In this document: positions 33,758 through 45,404 of the stretch, piece after piece
Layout: the number at the start of each line of letters is the position of its first letter
Position numbering within the stretch: position 1 is the first letter of the stretch
NCBI GenBank assembly: GCA_012932295.1
Contig: JAAONU010000001.1
Span: 1,364,001 to 1,428,000 of the forward strand
Length of the DNA: 64,000 bases
DNA from: Cyclina sinensis
Lineage: Eukaryota; Mollusca; Bivalvia; Venerida; Veneridae
Direction of reading: 5' to 3'
The notes under the pieces: generated by a model
What the model saw: only the letters and a program-made list of their open reading frames with translations
Database searches by the model: none
Told to the model about the DNA's origin: nothing
Made by a program: the position numbers and the translations under genes

Positions 33758-34391
33758 TGTAATAGGACACGTTTTTATCCATTCAGTTTTTACTAACAAA
33801 ATTCCATGGGCGCAGCCATTTTTGATTATCTTCTAGATAGTTTTGTTACGGTAATTGGTATTGGTTGATTTTTTTTTACAGTTCACTTCATTCCGTTTTT
33901 CTCGTGCCTTTTCTCTATAAAAGCCAGTGTTCAACGTTATTAGTTGAGTTGGTACTGGCCTTCCGAGGTCAGTACATCCAAGGCTTTCTGCCTTAATTTA
34001 ATAAAGACACTAGTCTTTTAAAATTCAAACACCAAGTGTTTAATTTAAGAAAGCTTGAGTTAAAATACATTTCCATATTTCTAGTAACTTCAACCTCTGA
34101 ACATATAAATTATTAACAGAACTAAATAGTAGTAAATTAAAGAATACAAATAAATACCACTCGTCAGTAGATTGTGTTTGTCTTTCGTGAAACGTCCTAT
34201 TTCCTAAATCAAAGTCAGTGAAAACTTACGATCACCTTGTCACCGTATTCAGACTTATGCTGAACAGACGTTTGGCCAATAAACTTTGTATTTTCGTCTG
34301 GTCCACGATAGACTTCGGTCTATTGGGTTCGAACTGAACCTGGCTTAGCCCGCTGCCAATAAACTGGGCTTTGGAAAACCGGGCTATTACA
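33758..34391 (+). mobile_element. Solo LTR of an LTR retrotransposon
   Basis: 634 bp bounded by TGTAATAG and CTATTACA, an inverted TG...CA pair. The 4-bp direct repeat CCTG lies directly outside at 33754-33757 and 34392-34395. Inside are a TATA box (TATAAAAG at 33916) and AATAAA at 34000, about 85 bp downstream, the order expected of a U3-R promoter/poly(A) unit on the plus strand. No internal gag/pol region lies on either side, so recombination between two LTRs is the likely origin. The length and 4-bp duplication suit Gypsy or BEL elements; which one cannot be told. Confidence 0.75.
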
Positions 34392-34395
34392 CCTG

Positions 34396-34949
34396 TATAA
34401 CCTTATTTTTTCATATATACTGTGCGCATTTAGATCTCATTTTGAATAACACATGAATGTCATACCATACAAAGGACATAAAGTGGTTGCTTCCGTGGAT
34501 CAATAATACTTAAGACACTTCTCTTTGTGAATGTATAAAGCAACAACCGTATGTTTAGTTTATTTAAAGTAATTACAGTCAATATAAATCTATAAATCAA
34601 AACAAACATTGAATTATTAATTAATGGCCTCGTGTCACGCCTAGTAGGTTTCAATAGATCTTGAAGCATACCTGTTGTTATTGTTGCCGATTTGCTTAAT
34701 AAAAACGGGTTATTATGATGTCAAAGGCGGGTGTTTTTCACTCTATGCTTACTGTCGTGGTGTAATGAGAGGTATTTTAAACAACAACAACAACAACAAA
34801 TACAACAGAAATCATATAATTTGCTTTCCAGATTTTTTTCCGAATGAAAAATATATATGCATACATAGTAGAACTAATTTCTTATTTTATATGCTTCTTT
34901 TAAATATTTACACAGATTCGTTACCCTTCTAGTGTTTGACTTAAGCAAA
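34396..34949. other. No gene recognised
   Basis: AT-rich sequence with an (AAC)n run at about 34780-34800; nothing else seen. Confidence 0.4.
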
Positions 34950-36210
34950 TGAAGAAATCTGCACATTTTTGAAAGAAAGTTTAATCTTAATTTTAATTCC
35001 CTGAAATCTTGCACGAAGTTTTCTAAGTAGGTCATTGTTAACAGTTACAAGACAATTTACAAAGTGAAATTCTGTTTTCGCTTGTACAAAGTAGTCGAGT
35101 TTTAGCGACTCAGATTTGAACAAACTGATCCCATACACGTTTTTGTAGTTTTGGGAACATTTTCATAATTACATTTTGTAATAGCTATAATTTTCCAAAA
35201 GGTTCTTTTAACATATTTTACCCAAATTATACAGGTATTATTTTGGATATTGTTGCATTCTTCCATGAATAGTTTGTTTATAATAGAGCCTGGATTTGAT
35301 AAGATCCTAAGCCAGTATTTCAGTACCCGCTCATTACATAAAACCGTTAAAGAAAATCGGCCTAATTCGCTAAGTACCACCATATTTGGTGTCTGGTTCT
35401 TAACTCCGAGAATATGTTTATAAAATTTTATATTGACCTTTTCGATTGCTTGTATCGAACTGTATTCGGTTCATACTTCCGAGCAGTACAGCAGAATAGG
35501 TTGGAACATCTGATAAAAAAGCATTATTTTAGTTTTCAAATCTTGTTTTAATCTGGAATATATATACAGAGAGAAGACCATTAACTGCAATCATTACTTG
35601 ATCTGTTCGTGCATTGATAATTTATAGTAACAACCTATTTCTTGAAAAATTTGCTCCAAGATAGCAAAAATTATCTACAATTTTTAGAATTTCATTGTCT
35701 ATAGACCACGAATGGATATTTCTTGTAACTATTTTTACTAAGTATACAAACTTTTGTTTTATTAATGTTGATTTTTAATCCCCAACGTATTGAATACAAA
35801 CTGTCAATTTGTGCCTGTAAACTTTCAGGTTATGTGGTAAAAAAAAACCATGTCATCTGCGAACAGAAGCATAATTATACACAACTGGTATATTATAGTA
35901 TATATCATATTTAAACACAACTGGTATAATATAGAATATATCATAGTCTGATAAGTCATCAAAGTTAAAATCATGTATGACGTCACTGGCGTTTAACAAA
36001 AAATATCGCTGATAAGGGTTTGCCTTGTTTCAAGGCTAGTGCTATCGATAAACTCAGACAATATCGTAAAACTTCTTGCACAAGAAGTTACATAGCTGTT
36101 AATTGATTTCAACATTCTTAACATTTTGCTACTTATGCCTTAATGAAAAAGTTTATGCCAGAGAACATCTCTGTTTATAGTATCAAATGCTTTTTCAAAG
36201 TTAAAGAGAC
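34950..36210 (-). pseudogene. 5'-truncated non-LTR (LINE) reverse-transcriptase relic
   Basis: On the minus strand from about 36210: NFEKAFDTINRDVLW (RT motif A), SKMLRMLKSINSYV, a worn copy of the motif-B loop (SLETRQTLISDIF for LKQGxxLSPxLF), and LFADDM or ADDMVFF (motif C, catalytic DD) at about 35850. LQAQIDSLYSIRWGLKINI and TKVCIL follow. The C-terminal block GRFSLTVLCNERVLKYWLRI is at about 35310-35370. Frameshifts and stops break it up. The upstream endonuclease part was not found, so it is 5'-truncated, as is usual for LINEs. The clade (RTE-X/Proto2/CR1-like) cannot be fixed. Confidence 0.82.
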
Positions 36211-37306
36211 ATTTTGCTTGAAATTACTTTTTATGATGCTATGCTTTCTAGAAATGTTTGTTTGTTTATGTCAGAGTTATTCAGTTTATATTCACGTTTA
36301 TCAAATAGCAATGGTTTTTTTAGTCATTTTACAATTATTATTAAACCAGTTGTTTCCTTTTGAGTTGCTACTTCATTTTCTGCTATTTTAAACTTTTTCA
36401 AAACATAATATTGAATCGGTAATGATGTCAGCAAATGAGAGGCATTAACATTTAACACATTAATATAAATCTGAATGGTGCAGAATAAATCATTAGCTGA
36501 GTTAAAATCGTCAACAAATAAGTACAAAAAGGTGAACTGATTACATTTACATTTGTTCTTATATAGAGAGTTGTCGTGGTACATTGTTTTTGGTGGATAG
36601 CAAGTTACAGTGTTCAGTGTTTATGTATCATAAGGATTTTGATTGTATAGTATATGTACTGCCGATGATTGTATGTCCTTATCACTATCAACTATCTTTC
36701 GTTTTATAGAGAATTTGCCAATAAATACAGTTGCAGTATAACGAATTGTATCATTAATTATATTATCAGTTAACTGTAAGATGTGTCAGATCTTGAGTAT
36801 AGGTGGAAGAACATTTAACAAATTTATACAAATAATCGTTCCTGATGTAAATTCCTTACCTGTGCATATGTTTATTACTTTCTTAAGAAATGTCTTTTGA
36901 TATATTTAGAAAAACAAGCTTGAATTAACCTATTTACTAAATCATATATATTTAGACAGAAATAAGCATAATATGATTGCCAACTATTGCAAAACATCGC
37001 TTTCAAGTAGAAAAGAAAAAAAAGTTCCTTATAACAGAGAAATCTTTATAAACGAGTGTTAGAACGCTATAAGCGAGTTTCATTTTTAAGTGTTTGCCAA
37101 AGACAGGACTCAATTATTTGGGTTTTTTTTCACCATTCTAAGTTAGATCATTTTTTTCAAATACATGTGCATAGAAAATAAAAAAAAGAAGTGAACATGT
37201 CAGAAATCTACCTAGTATAAGTTTGTAAATTTGCAAGATGAATGGAGTGAATATGTAGAATAAAAAAAATCGTTTAACGTTTTGGATACGATTTAGTAAA
37301 AATATA
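36211..37306. other. No gene recognised
   Basis: AT-rich sequence. Worn 5' parts of the LINE may extend here, but no RT or endonuclease motif could be read. Confidence 0.4.
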
Positions 37307-37329
37307 AAGTCTGTGAAGTTGGCAGTGGG

Positions 37330-38540
37330 ATCAACATTCGACATTCGACATTCAATGTCCAGCAGTGCATTGGACATTCAGCAGGACATTCGATTTGATG
37401 CATGTTTTTGAATGTCCTGCAGTGCATTCGACATTGGGCAGGACATTCGATTTGATGTATGTTTTTGAATGTCCAGCAGTGCATTGGACATTCAGCAGGA
37501 CATTCGATTTGATGCATGTTTTTGAATGTCCAGCAGTGCATTGGACATTCAGTAGGACATTCGATTGAATGCATGTTTTTTAATGTCCAGCAGTGCATTG
37601 GACATTTAGCAGGACATTCGATTTGATGCATGTTTTTGAATGTCCAGCAGTGCATTGGACATTCAGCAGGACATTCGATTGAATGCATGTTTTTGAATGT
37701 CCTGCAGTGCATTCGACATTGGGCAGGACATTCCATTTTATGCATGTTTTTTCGTGTCCTGCAGTACAATCGACATTCAGCAGGACATTCGTTTTCATGC
37801 ATGTTTTTGAATGTCCAGCAGTGCATTGGACATTCAGCAGGACATTCGATTTGATGCATGTTTTTGAATGTCCAGCAGTGCATTGGACATTCAGCAGGAC
37901 ATTCGATTGAATGCATGTTTTTGAATGTCCAGCAGTGCATTGGACATTCAGCAGGACATTCGATTGAATGCATGTTTTTGAATGTCCAGCAGTGCATTGG
38001 ACATTCAGCAGGACATTCGATTTGATGCATGTTTTTGAATGTCCAGCAGTGCATTGGACATTCAGCAGGAAATTCGATTTGATGCATGTTTTTGAATGTC
38101 CAGCAGTGCATTGGACATTCAGCAGGACATTCGATTGAATGCATGTTTTTGAATGTCCAGCAGTGCATTGGACATTCAGCAGGACATTCGATTTGATGCA
38201 TGTTTTTGAATGTCCAGCAGTGCATTGGACATTCAGCAGGACATTCGATTGAATGCATGTTTTTGAATGTCCAGCAGTGCATTGGACATTCAGCAGGACA
38301 TTCGATTTGATGCATGTTTTTGAATGTCCAGCAGTGCATTGGACATTCAGCAGGACATTCGATTGAATGCATGTTTTTGAATGTCCAGCAGTGCATTGGA
38401 CATTCAGCAGGACATTCGATTGAATGCATGTTTTTGAATGTCCAGCAGTGCATTGGACATTCAGCAGGACATTCGATTGAATGCATGTTTTTTAATGTCC
38501 AGCAGTGCATTGGACATTCAGCAGGACATTCGATTTGATG
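37330..38540. repeat. 57-bp tandem repeat array, left (about 21 copies)
   Basis: Units contain GACATTCAGCAGGACATTCG and GAATGTCCAGCAGTGCATTG, with two interchangeable variants (CGATTGAATGCATG and CGATTTGATGCATG). A few aberrant units near 37700-37800 have GGGCAGG or TTCGTGTCC. Because 57 = 3 x 19 and the unit lacks stops in several frames, long open frames appear on both strands, including a 505-codon Cys-rich minus-strand frame. These are not taken as genes. Confidence 0.97.
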
Positions 38541-38541
38541 C

Positions 38542-38774
38542 ATGTTCTTGACATTGATGAACGAAGAAGATTTTTGTTCTGCCAAACTGTTATGGGCAAA
38601 TTTTATAGAACACAAGATTGAACAAGTGAGTGATCTACATGGTGATGAATACGATTCCATCTTTAAATACATATCACAAAGCATGACATCAAGGATTGTT
38701 TCCGCATGTGACCAGCCTGGTTGTCCCTGTCCGGTAGAAAATACGAAAGAACAAAAAGGAGGCATAACGTGTGG
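38542..38774 (+). CDS. USP-like fragment, exon 1
   Basis: In-frame ATGs lie at 38542 and 38557. The exon ends CGTGTGG before the donor GTAAGT, leaving two bases. Its translation contains NEEDFCSAKLLWANFIEHK and ACDQPGCPCPVE, which looks like coding sequence. The antisense open frame over the same stretch looks worse. Confidence 0.5.
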
Positions 38775-41700
38775 GTAAGTTACAACAATTCTTTGTGGTG
38801 GCTTCAACATGTCAAATTATCATTATTCCAGCGATCGAAGTAATGGGGTTTACTGGATTCACCCGTGAGTCAATATTTTTTTATGCCACAATTCACTCAT
38901 TCAAAATTCTGAAAACTGACCATGGGAATATACATTTTTCTGTTACAATTTATATTTACGTCATCCATCTTCTATCCGTTTTTAAATATGGTAAAGCTTA
39001 ATGCGTCTTTGTTTATCGGGAACAAAGTTTGAAGTCAAACAGGTACCACAATATGTCCGTACTGTAACAGTTGCTTAGAAAAGAAATAAAATGTTTGTAG
39101 TAGTATGCAGAAAGTTAATATTTGTCGTACATACAGCCTAGATAAATTATTCATCAGCTAATTACAGCAAAAAATGTAAAACATGCAATCAGTCTAATTT
39201 CTTAAGGTCTACGTTCTTTAAATTAAAACTTACAATTATTGAACGTTAATTATTCATTCCTTGCTCGTGAACATTGTTCACTTAAGATAATTTCAAGCCA
39301 TGAACAATACCATACCTTTGTTTGTTTCAACAAAGCTCACAACCTGTATATTTCTTCCATAATTGTTAATATATTGAATGATGAATAGCTAGTTACAGGA
39401 GGGAAGCAGTGTTACAAGATGGACGATTTTTTGTTACTGTAAAGACATTTCAACAATAAAATCGTATATTGGATATATTGTATTGAACATTTTCGAACAC
39501 AACGACTAAAACTTCACAGAGCATATGCCAACTTTGAATATTCTTTAGATGCTTTCATGACAATACTACCCCTTTCATTAAATACATCAGTTCGAACAAT
39601 AATATGTTACAGGATAGACACGGTTTTGTTACACTAGAGAAAATTGAAAAGAATTGAATGTTGTGTTCTTAATGCAGCATTAAAAAAGGGAACAACCACT
39701 TATTTTTAGAGTCAACAACTTTGAAAATTCTTTAGATGCTTTCATGAAAACATTCCCCTTTCTTTCATAAAATACATCAGTTCAACAAATAATGTTACAG
39801 TATAGACACGGTTTGGTTACACCAGAGACTAAATGAACACAAAGAATTTATTTTTTTTGTTTTAAAGCAGCATTTAAAAAGAAAACTACCAATTATTTTT
39901 AGAGTCAATAACAGTTTTGTATATTAATTTGATGTTTTCATGAAAACATTACCCATTTCATAAAATTCATCAGTTCAACTGTTCAACAATAGTATGTTAC
40001 ATGATAGACACGGTTTTGTTACACCAGAGCTTTTAAACACAAAGAACTGAATTTTGTGCTTTTAAATCAACATCAGAAATGAAAACCACCACTTCAGTTT
40101 AGAGTCAATAACAATTTTGAATTTCACACTCACAAAAAAAATATAATAACATTGGGTCTAAAATATTATACATAGAAAATATTTGTTACAAAATGGACAA
40201 TTACGGATTCAGTAATGATAAAGAACGAATGCATATGAACAATACCGTAAGATATTCTTCTTAATAATGCCGTTTAAATGAAACAATAAGTTTTGTTCAA
40301 CAGTTGAAGTGTTTTTCACACTTAAGGAACACAGGAAAAAATTACAGAAATAGCTAACACTTGAAACTGCAAAAAAGTATTAACTGTAACTCATGTTAAA
40401 ACATAAACCAGGATATTAAGATTGTAGCAATGCATATATAAAAAATATTTGGCCTTAAAACCTTCATTTTTAACATGATATTTCACTCTTATGCAAAATT
40501 TTCAAGTTATTGTTTACTTCATTTATTCTTATTACACGCATTCTCCTTCTGGTATTTTTTTCTTTTTTTCTGCCTTTGCATCATTAATGGCATCATAAGT
40601 TTCTTCTGATTTACTGAAAATGTCATATTTTTCACTATTATCTACAAGATCATTTTTTCTCGTATCATTAAATATCTAAACTCTTTCCATTTCCGATATT
40701 TCTTTTGCGTCACTCAGGATTTCATATAATACATTTTTATCGGTAACTTCATCTTTATCCATGTAGTTAAAAACCGCGTTTTTGTTTGTCTCTACTTCAT
40801 TAATGGTATAATTAAGTGTTCATCAATTTCTTCTGATTTTCTAAACATGTTACCATTTTCACAATTCTGAGCTAGATCATTTCTTGTCGTATCATTAAAC
40901 ATCACAACTCTTACCATTTCTAATAATCCTCTTGAGTCACTTAGGATTTCATATAATACACTTTTATCGGTAACTTCATCTTTATCCACACCATTACAAA
41001 TCTGAGTTTTGCTGCCTCTACCTAATTAATGGTATCATAAGCTGTGACCATTGTTTATGTAGGGGGTTCATATAATTCTTCTGACTTCATAAACATGTCA
41101 CTATTTTCACTATTATGCCCTAGATCATTTCTTGGCATATCTTTAGAAATTTCATCTGTTTCCATTTCCGATCATTCTTTTGCGTCGCCCAGGATCTCAT
41201 ATGGCACAATTTTATCGGAAACCTCATCTTGATCCATACCGTAACAAACCTCTTTTTTGTTTGTCTCTGCATTATTAATGTTTTCATTAGTTTCGGCCAT
41301 TGTTTCTCGTTCATCAATTTCTTCTGATTTATTATACATGTACTCTTTTTCAATATTATCTACTGGATCATTTCTTGTCATATCGCTACAAATCTCTACT
41401 TTTCTATTTCCGATGTTGTTTTTATGTCATTCAGGATCTCATATAGTACACTTTTGTCTATAACTTCATCTTTATCTGTATCCTTACAATTCTCACAAAT
41501 TATTCCACAAATGTCATTGTATTTATTAATATCTACATCTGTCTGTTTTAAACTAGATTGACTTTCTTTGTTTTCATACGTAATTTCAGAACCTCCATCT
41601 TTGTTTTCGTAAATGTATAATGTTACAAAATCTTCGTTTGCATCGTTTTCTTGGAAACAATCAAAGCAGGACTTTAGTGATCAAAAATACAACTATAGTT

Positions 41701-44700
41701 TCATTTTTTTTATTTATTAAAATGAGTGTCCCTCATGTAACATATTCTAAGAGGAAAGTAAATTTATTATTTAAATATATTTCAATTTATTTTGTAATTT
41801 CTGTTGTTATTTCAGGAAAATGTTGATGTACATTGCTCAAATATGAATGTGGCATATTATACATGAAACTAACTAAAAACAGAAAGAAAAGCCCAATATG
41901 TGTCCCTTGTGTAACAATTCATGTCCATTGTGTAAAACAAATTCGCAATTGTATACCTTTTTTTGCATTTCATTATGCTTATATCCGTACTTTTCATAAA
42001 ATACATCGAGTAAGCGATAGACTGGCAACGTTTTGTCACCTTTTTATCCAGATTTTGATTTCATTCGTGATAAAAAAGCAATGATTGTCTCTACTGTACT
42101 AACTTGAGTCTCTACTATAACAAAATTATTCGTTACAGGAGAGACTGTTACAGAAGGGACGAACTTCATATTATTTGCCAAAATAATTGTTTCCCCCTTT
42201 CGAATATATAGCGGAACAACGTGTTCCAGAAAAAAATCATAATGATAATAACAAATGTCACTTGCTCATATATATACTTATATTGTAATCCAGCATATAC
42301 ATGTTACATTAATGACAAGAAAAAAATATACGCTTTCACTCGCTCGCCTTTATATCCAGTTTCCTCCAGTGAATTCCGAGCAAATACAAAACGGCACCTA
42401 ATCTTTTACAAAAGGAAGGTAACTCTTCAAAAAGGAGGTACTGGATACAAAATATGTAATATGGATCAGTTACTATTTCCACTCAACAACACTATGTTAC
42501 AGTAAGGACAAGAAAGTTAGTGACAGTTTTTGGGAAACAATTAAACGATAAAATAACTGAAATAAACTCTCAATTTAATCAATAATGTTTAAATCTGACA
42601 TGTAAAAACATAATAAGTTAAATCTCGCAGACTTTATACATATCTAAAACTGTTTCATAGCACGTCTAAGTTTGAAAATTCCACCGAGGGACGCCGAAAA
42701 TCTGTCAATTTACGGTATTAACACTCTCGTAAAAAGTTTTCTGTAGATATTAGCCCCATTGTTTTGGGTTCAATTTGAAGGAATACAATACAGTTTTCAA
42801 TAAGGGTAAAGTTTTTTAAGAGTTCAACGACGAATTTTTTTTTCTTTCACCAGGACAGAGAATGTGACATAAAAAAATATTGTCTCCCGTAACTTCTGTC
42901 CGTTCGTCCGTTTTTTTTCTGTCCCTACACACGATTTGTACGAAGCTTACTGAGAGTTTTCAAAGCACAATTTTGCTTTTGCATACTGTTCTCTTTAACT
43001 ATATTAAATTGTGCATGTGAATTGATCGTAAACTTTTTCTCAGGAGCATAGTCACAATTTGAGATCAAAGGTTTAAAGGTTGGTTACTAGTATTTGGAAA
43101 GATAGTAAGATGTAAAGTAAAACTTCGTTAATAATGTGCTTGCTTCAAAGTATCATCTGGTCAATTGAAATAAATAATGTACGTCTACTTGTTCATGCAA
43201 AATTTGAACAAGCAATTGTTACTTCCCTCTATTCCCATTTCTGATTTTTTTTTGGAATTTTATGTTTAACAACAGCTATTTTATCTTATAAAGTAGTTGT
43301 TTAAACAACATATTGTTTTCAAAACAGACGCATTTCAAATAACTTCTGTGAAAAGTAATCCAACAGATGATTTTTCTGTTTTGGAGAGGCAATTCAGGTC
43401 CCTTTAGATGAATAGATTCTTAAACTCTTACACTTAATCTCAATTTCAGAGCTGTACTTTTAGCAATACTGCAAAATTACTTATACAAATTGTCTTTAAA
43501 CAAAATAATGTCCTGAATAATAATGCATAAATTATAAGCATCCAATGTATCAATCTTTGATGCGCACCTATGCTTGATTCGATGATTAAATTTATTTCTT
43601 ATTCTGTTTTTATCTAAAGATTTGGTGCCCAGTTTTTTTGTTTCGATGTGAGACACCTTTTATTATTATAACAAGTTGGTTTTAAATTTCTTCAAAATTC
43701 CAGGAAATTCCTTTAATCATGTTACGGCGTATCGCATAACATGTTTACAGTTCAGCCCGTTTAGCTTTGTCGGGAGAGCTTTCGCCCGGTAAACAAGATG
43801 CCCAGGGTTCCAGTCCTCCACTTGTTGCAAATATTTCTGAGTTTGTGACAGGTTTAGAGATTTAATGGGGGACCGCATTGCTTGCTTGTTTAACGACGCT
43901 TGAAATTGTGTATTTAGACCCTCTGATAATTGAATACGAATTTCCAATTCCTGCGGTTGTATGCCGCCTAGCCATATAACATGATTTATTAATGCAGCCC
44001 GGTTAGCTCAGGGTTCGATCCTCCCACTGGTTGCAAATATTTCTAACGCTGTGACATTTGCACGGCTTTATCAGGTTAGGAAAACTAATATAATCATATG
44101 TATCTGCGCATATTTATTTACATGGAATGGATTGCTATATTAATTCAGTGATTTATCATCGAAATATTATTTCAGCATCGAAGAACAGTTCCATTCTGTG
44201 CAGTACTTGGTAGATAAATGGCTGAACGATGAAACCCCATGCGGCAGGCGTAATCCTGACCTTAAGTATTTGTCTTATTGCTCATACTAAAGTGGTAAAG
44301 TATCAACAATCAATTTAAATCCAATGTCACATTATGATGAGCATACGCGTTTCTTGTGACCAGTCTTAATACCAATTTTATTTCGCCGAGAACATTCTAT
44401 AATCATTTTACCAAACATGAAGAATTTATATTTCCAATGATTTTATTAGAAAAAGGTGTAACTTAAGAATTAGGATTTAGTAATTTATGATCACAGTCAC
44501 AAACACATTTCTTGTTGTTTGTTTGTTTGTTTGTTAATTTGTTTGTTTGTTGTTTTTATAATTTTATTGATATTAATCTGTAAGTTATTTTTCTACAGAT
44601 CGTCAGTATGTATTTAAATACTCTTTTATCAATAAAATGCAACAATCAGTCTTAAATAATAAATGTCCCTTTCAAGCGCACGTCTTTAAAAACTAGCAGA

Positions 44701-45109
44701 CAAGTTTAAGAACACACACAGAATCACACCAGGCACATACAGAATGCACGCTTTATTTCCTTCCCACTTCTGTTTTAGTGATTCCAGTGACGACGATGAA
44801 ACGTGCAAAGGCAAGCGGCATATTACGCGATTTGTATCGCCCACTCCGGTCATTGTTGTCCGAGTATACGAACACGGATTATATGGCAAGATTCAAACAA
44901 GTGAACTATTAGAAAGCAGACAATTGATCATAAATGGACATGGGTATAAAATGGCTGGACTCACATTCCACAGAGAAGATCACTACTGTGCAACTGTTAT
45001 TTTTAAGGAAACACAGTACTGGTATGATGGCCTGAAAGGTAAACTGGCCACATTATCGAAAGACCTCGATACATGGTTCCCAAGCCATGCAATCTTTTGT
45101 TCACAGTGA
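38542..45109 (+). CDS. Two-exon USP-like protein fragment (ubiquitin-protease-type C-terminal segment)
   Basis: Exon 38542-38774 ends at GTAAGT and exon 44779-45109 starts after TGTTTTAG. Two bases left over plus one base restore the frame exactly across a 6.0-kb intron, giving 187 residues. Exon 1 encodes an acidic/helical part, then CDQPGCPCP. Exon 2 begins DSSDDDETCKGK, followed by PVIVVRVYEHG, NGHGYKMAGLTFHREDHYCA and YWYDGLKG. This arrangement resembles the C-terminal His-box part of ubiquitin-specific peptidases and USP-like modules seen in element-associated invertebrate proteins (family: YxLxGxxxHxxxHxxA...WYxYDGL). The Cys-box part is absent. The first ATG (38542) lies inside the last 57-bp unit and a second is at 38557, so the true 5' end may have been lost to the array. 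It could be a real gene, an element-encoded protein or a relic. Confidence 0.5.
39400..40120. repeat. Diverged tandem repeat of about 190 bp, about four copies
   Basis: Recurring ordered blocks: ATGCTTTCATGAAAACATT, AAATACATCAGTTC, ATGTTACAGGATAGACACGG and TTTTTAGAGTCAA. They start near 39549, 39735 and 39930, with a worn first copy from about 39400. It lies in the intron of the USP-like gene. Confidence 0.75.
40532..41640 (-). pseudogene. Decayed coding region with 76-82-codon acidic repeats
   Basis: On the minus strand, four copies of a 228-246-bp unit encode variants of DKDEVTDKSVLYEILSDAKE, then TRNDL and FxKSEEI. Copies lie near 41480, 41235, 40988 and 40760. The 5' part reads EDFVTLYIYENKDGGSEITY and ENKESQSSLKQ, with YENK-like motifs typical of receptor cytoplasmic tails. 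The 3' end is a Lys-rich PEGECV then a stop at 40532. Internal stops and frame changes break every copy. An AG acceptor-like site precedes the 5' part at about 41641. It probably was the last exon(s) of a membrane or signalling protein. It lies antisense within the intron of the USP-like gene. No named family is recognised. Confidence 0.55.
41641..43740. other. No gene recognised
   Basis: AT-rich intronic sequence with no convincing coding or RNA signal. The open frame at 42221-42505 has no splice support or domain. Confidence 0.4.
43750..44060 (+). repeat. Two tRNA-derived SINE heads about 230 bp apart
   Basis: GCCCGTTTAGCTTTGTCGGG then CAGGGTTCCAGTCCTCC at about 43755-43820, and GCCCGGTTAGCTCAG then GGTTCGATCCTCCCACTGG at about 44000-44032. 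Both are followed by TTGCAAATATTTCT. They look like tRNA A/B boxes, but neither folds as a full tRNA (the second lacks most of the anticodon arm), so they are called SINE remnants. Confidence 0.6.
44515..44553. repeat. (GTTT)n microsatellite
   Basis: TTGTTTGTTTGTTTG units with one interruption. Confidence 0.9.
44779..45109 (+). CDS. USP-like fragment, exon 2 (C-terminus)
   Basis: Starts after a pyrimidine-rich TTCTGTTTTAG and contributes one base to the split codon. It encodes DSSDDDETCKG, then the USP-like His-box block with DHYCA and WYDGLKG, and ends FCSQ before TGA at 45107. Its codon content is clearly more gene-like than the flanking DNA. Confidence 0.6.
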
Positions 45110-45404
45110 CATGTTTTAATTTTAACTACCAACGGAATGTTGTTGTGATTTCATACAGTGTTTTTTCAATAGCTAAGTTTCATGTTATTAATACATTCTT
45201 AAAAAAATATTTCTACAGTCTTTTGTTCAAAGATATGTGTCACAAGTTATTCCACAAATTTTGGCTGCTCATCGTTACGTTGAATATATCGCTTCAAGTA
45301 TCCTACTTCAGCGCTGGGTTACATGTATAATCAAAAATACCTGAACAAACACCACAAAAAATTTAACATATTATTTTGTTCATTGCCACATTGAACTTGA
45401 AATC

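Noticed and set aside
37293..38810. 505-codon Cys-rich minus-strand open frame
   Set aside because: It is the 57-bp array read through. The period is a multiple of three, and other frames on both strands are open too. Its non-repeat start is antisense to the better-supported USP-like exon.
43750..44060. tRNA genes
   Set aside because: A and B boxes are visible but the cloverleaf is incomplete; flanking similarity shows SINE heads.
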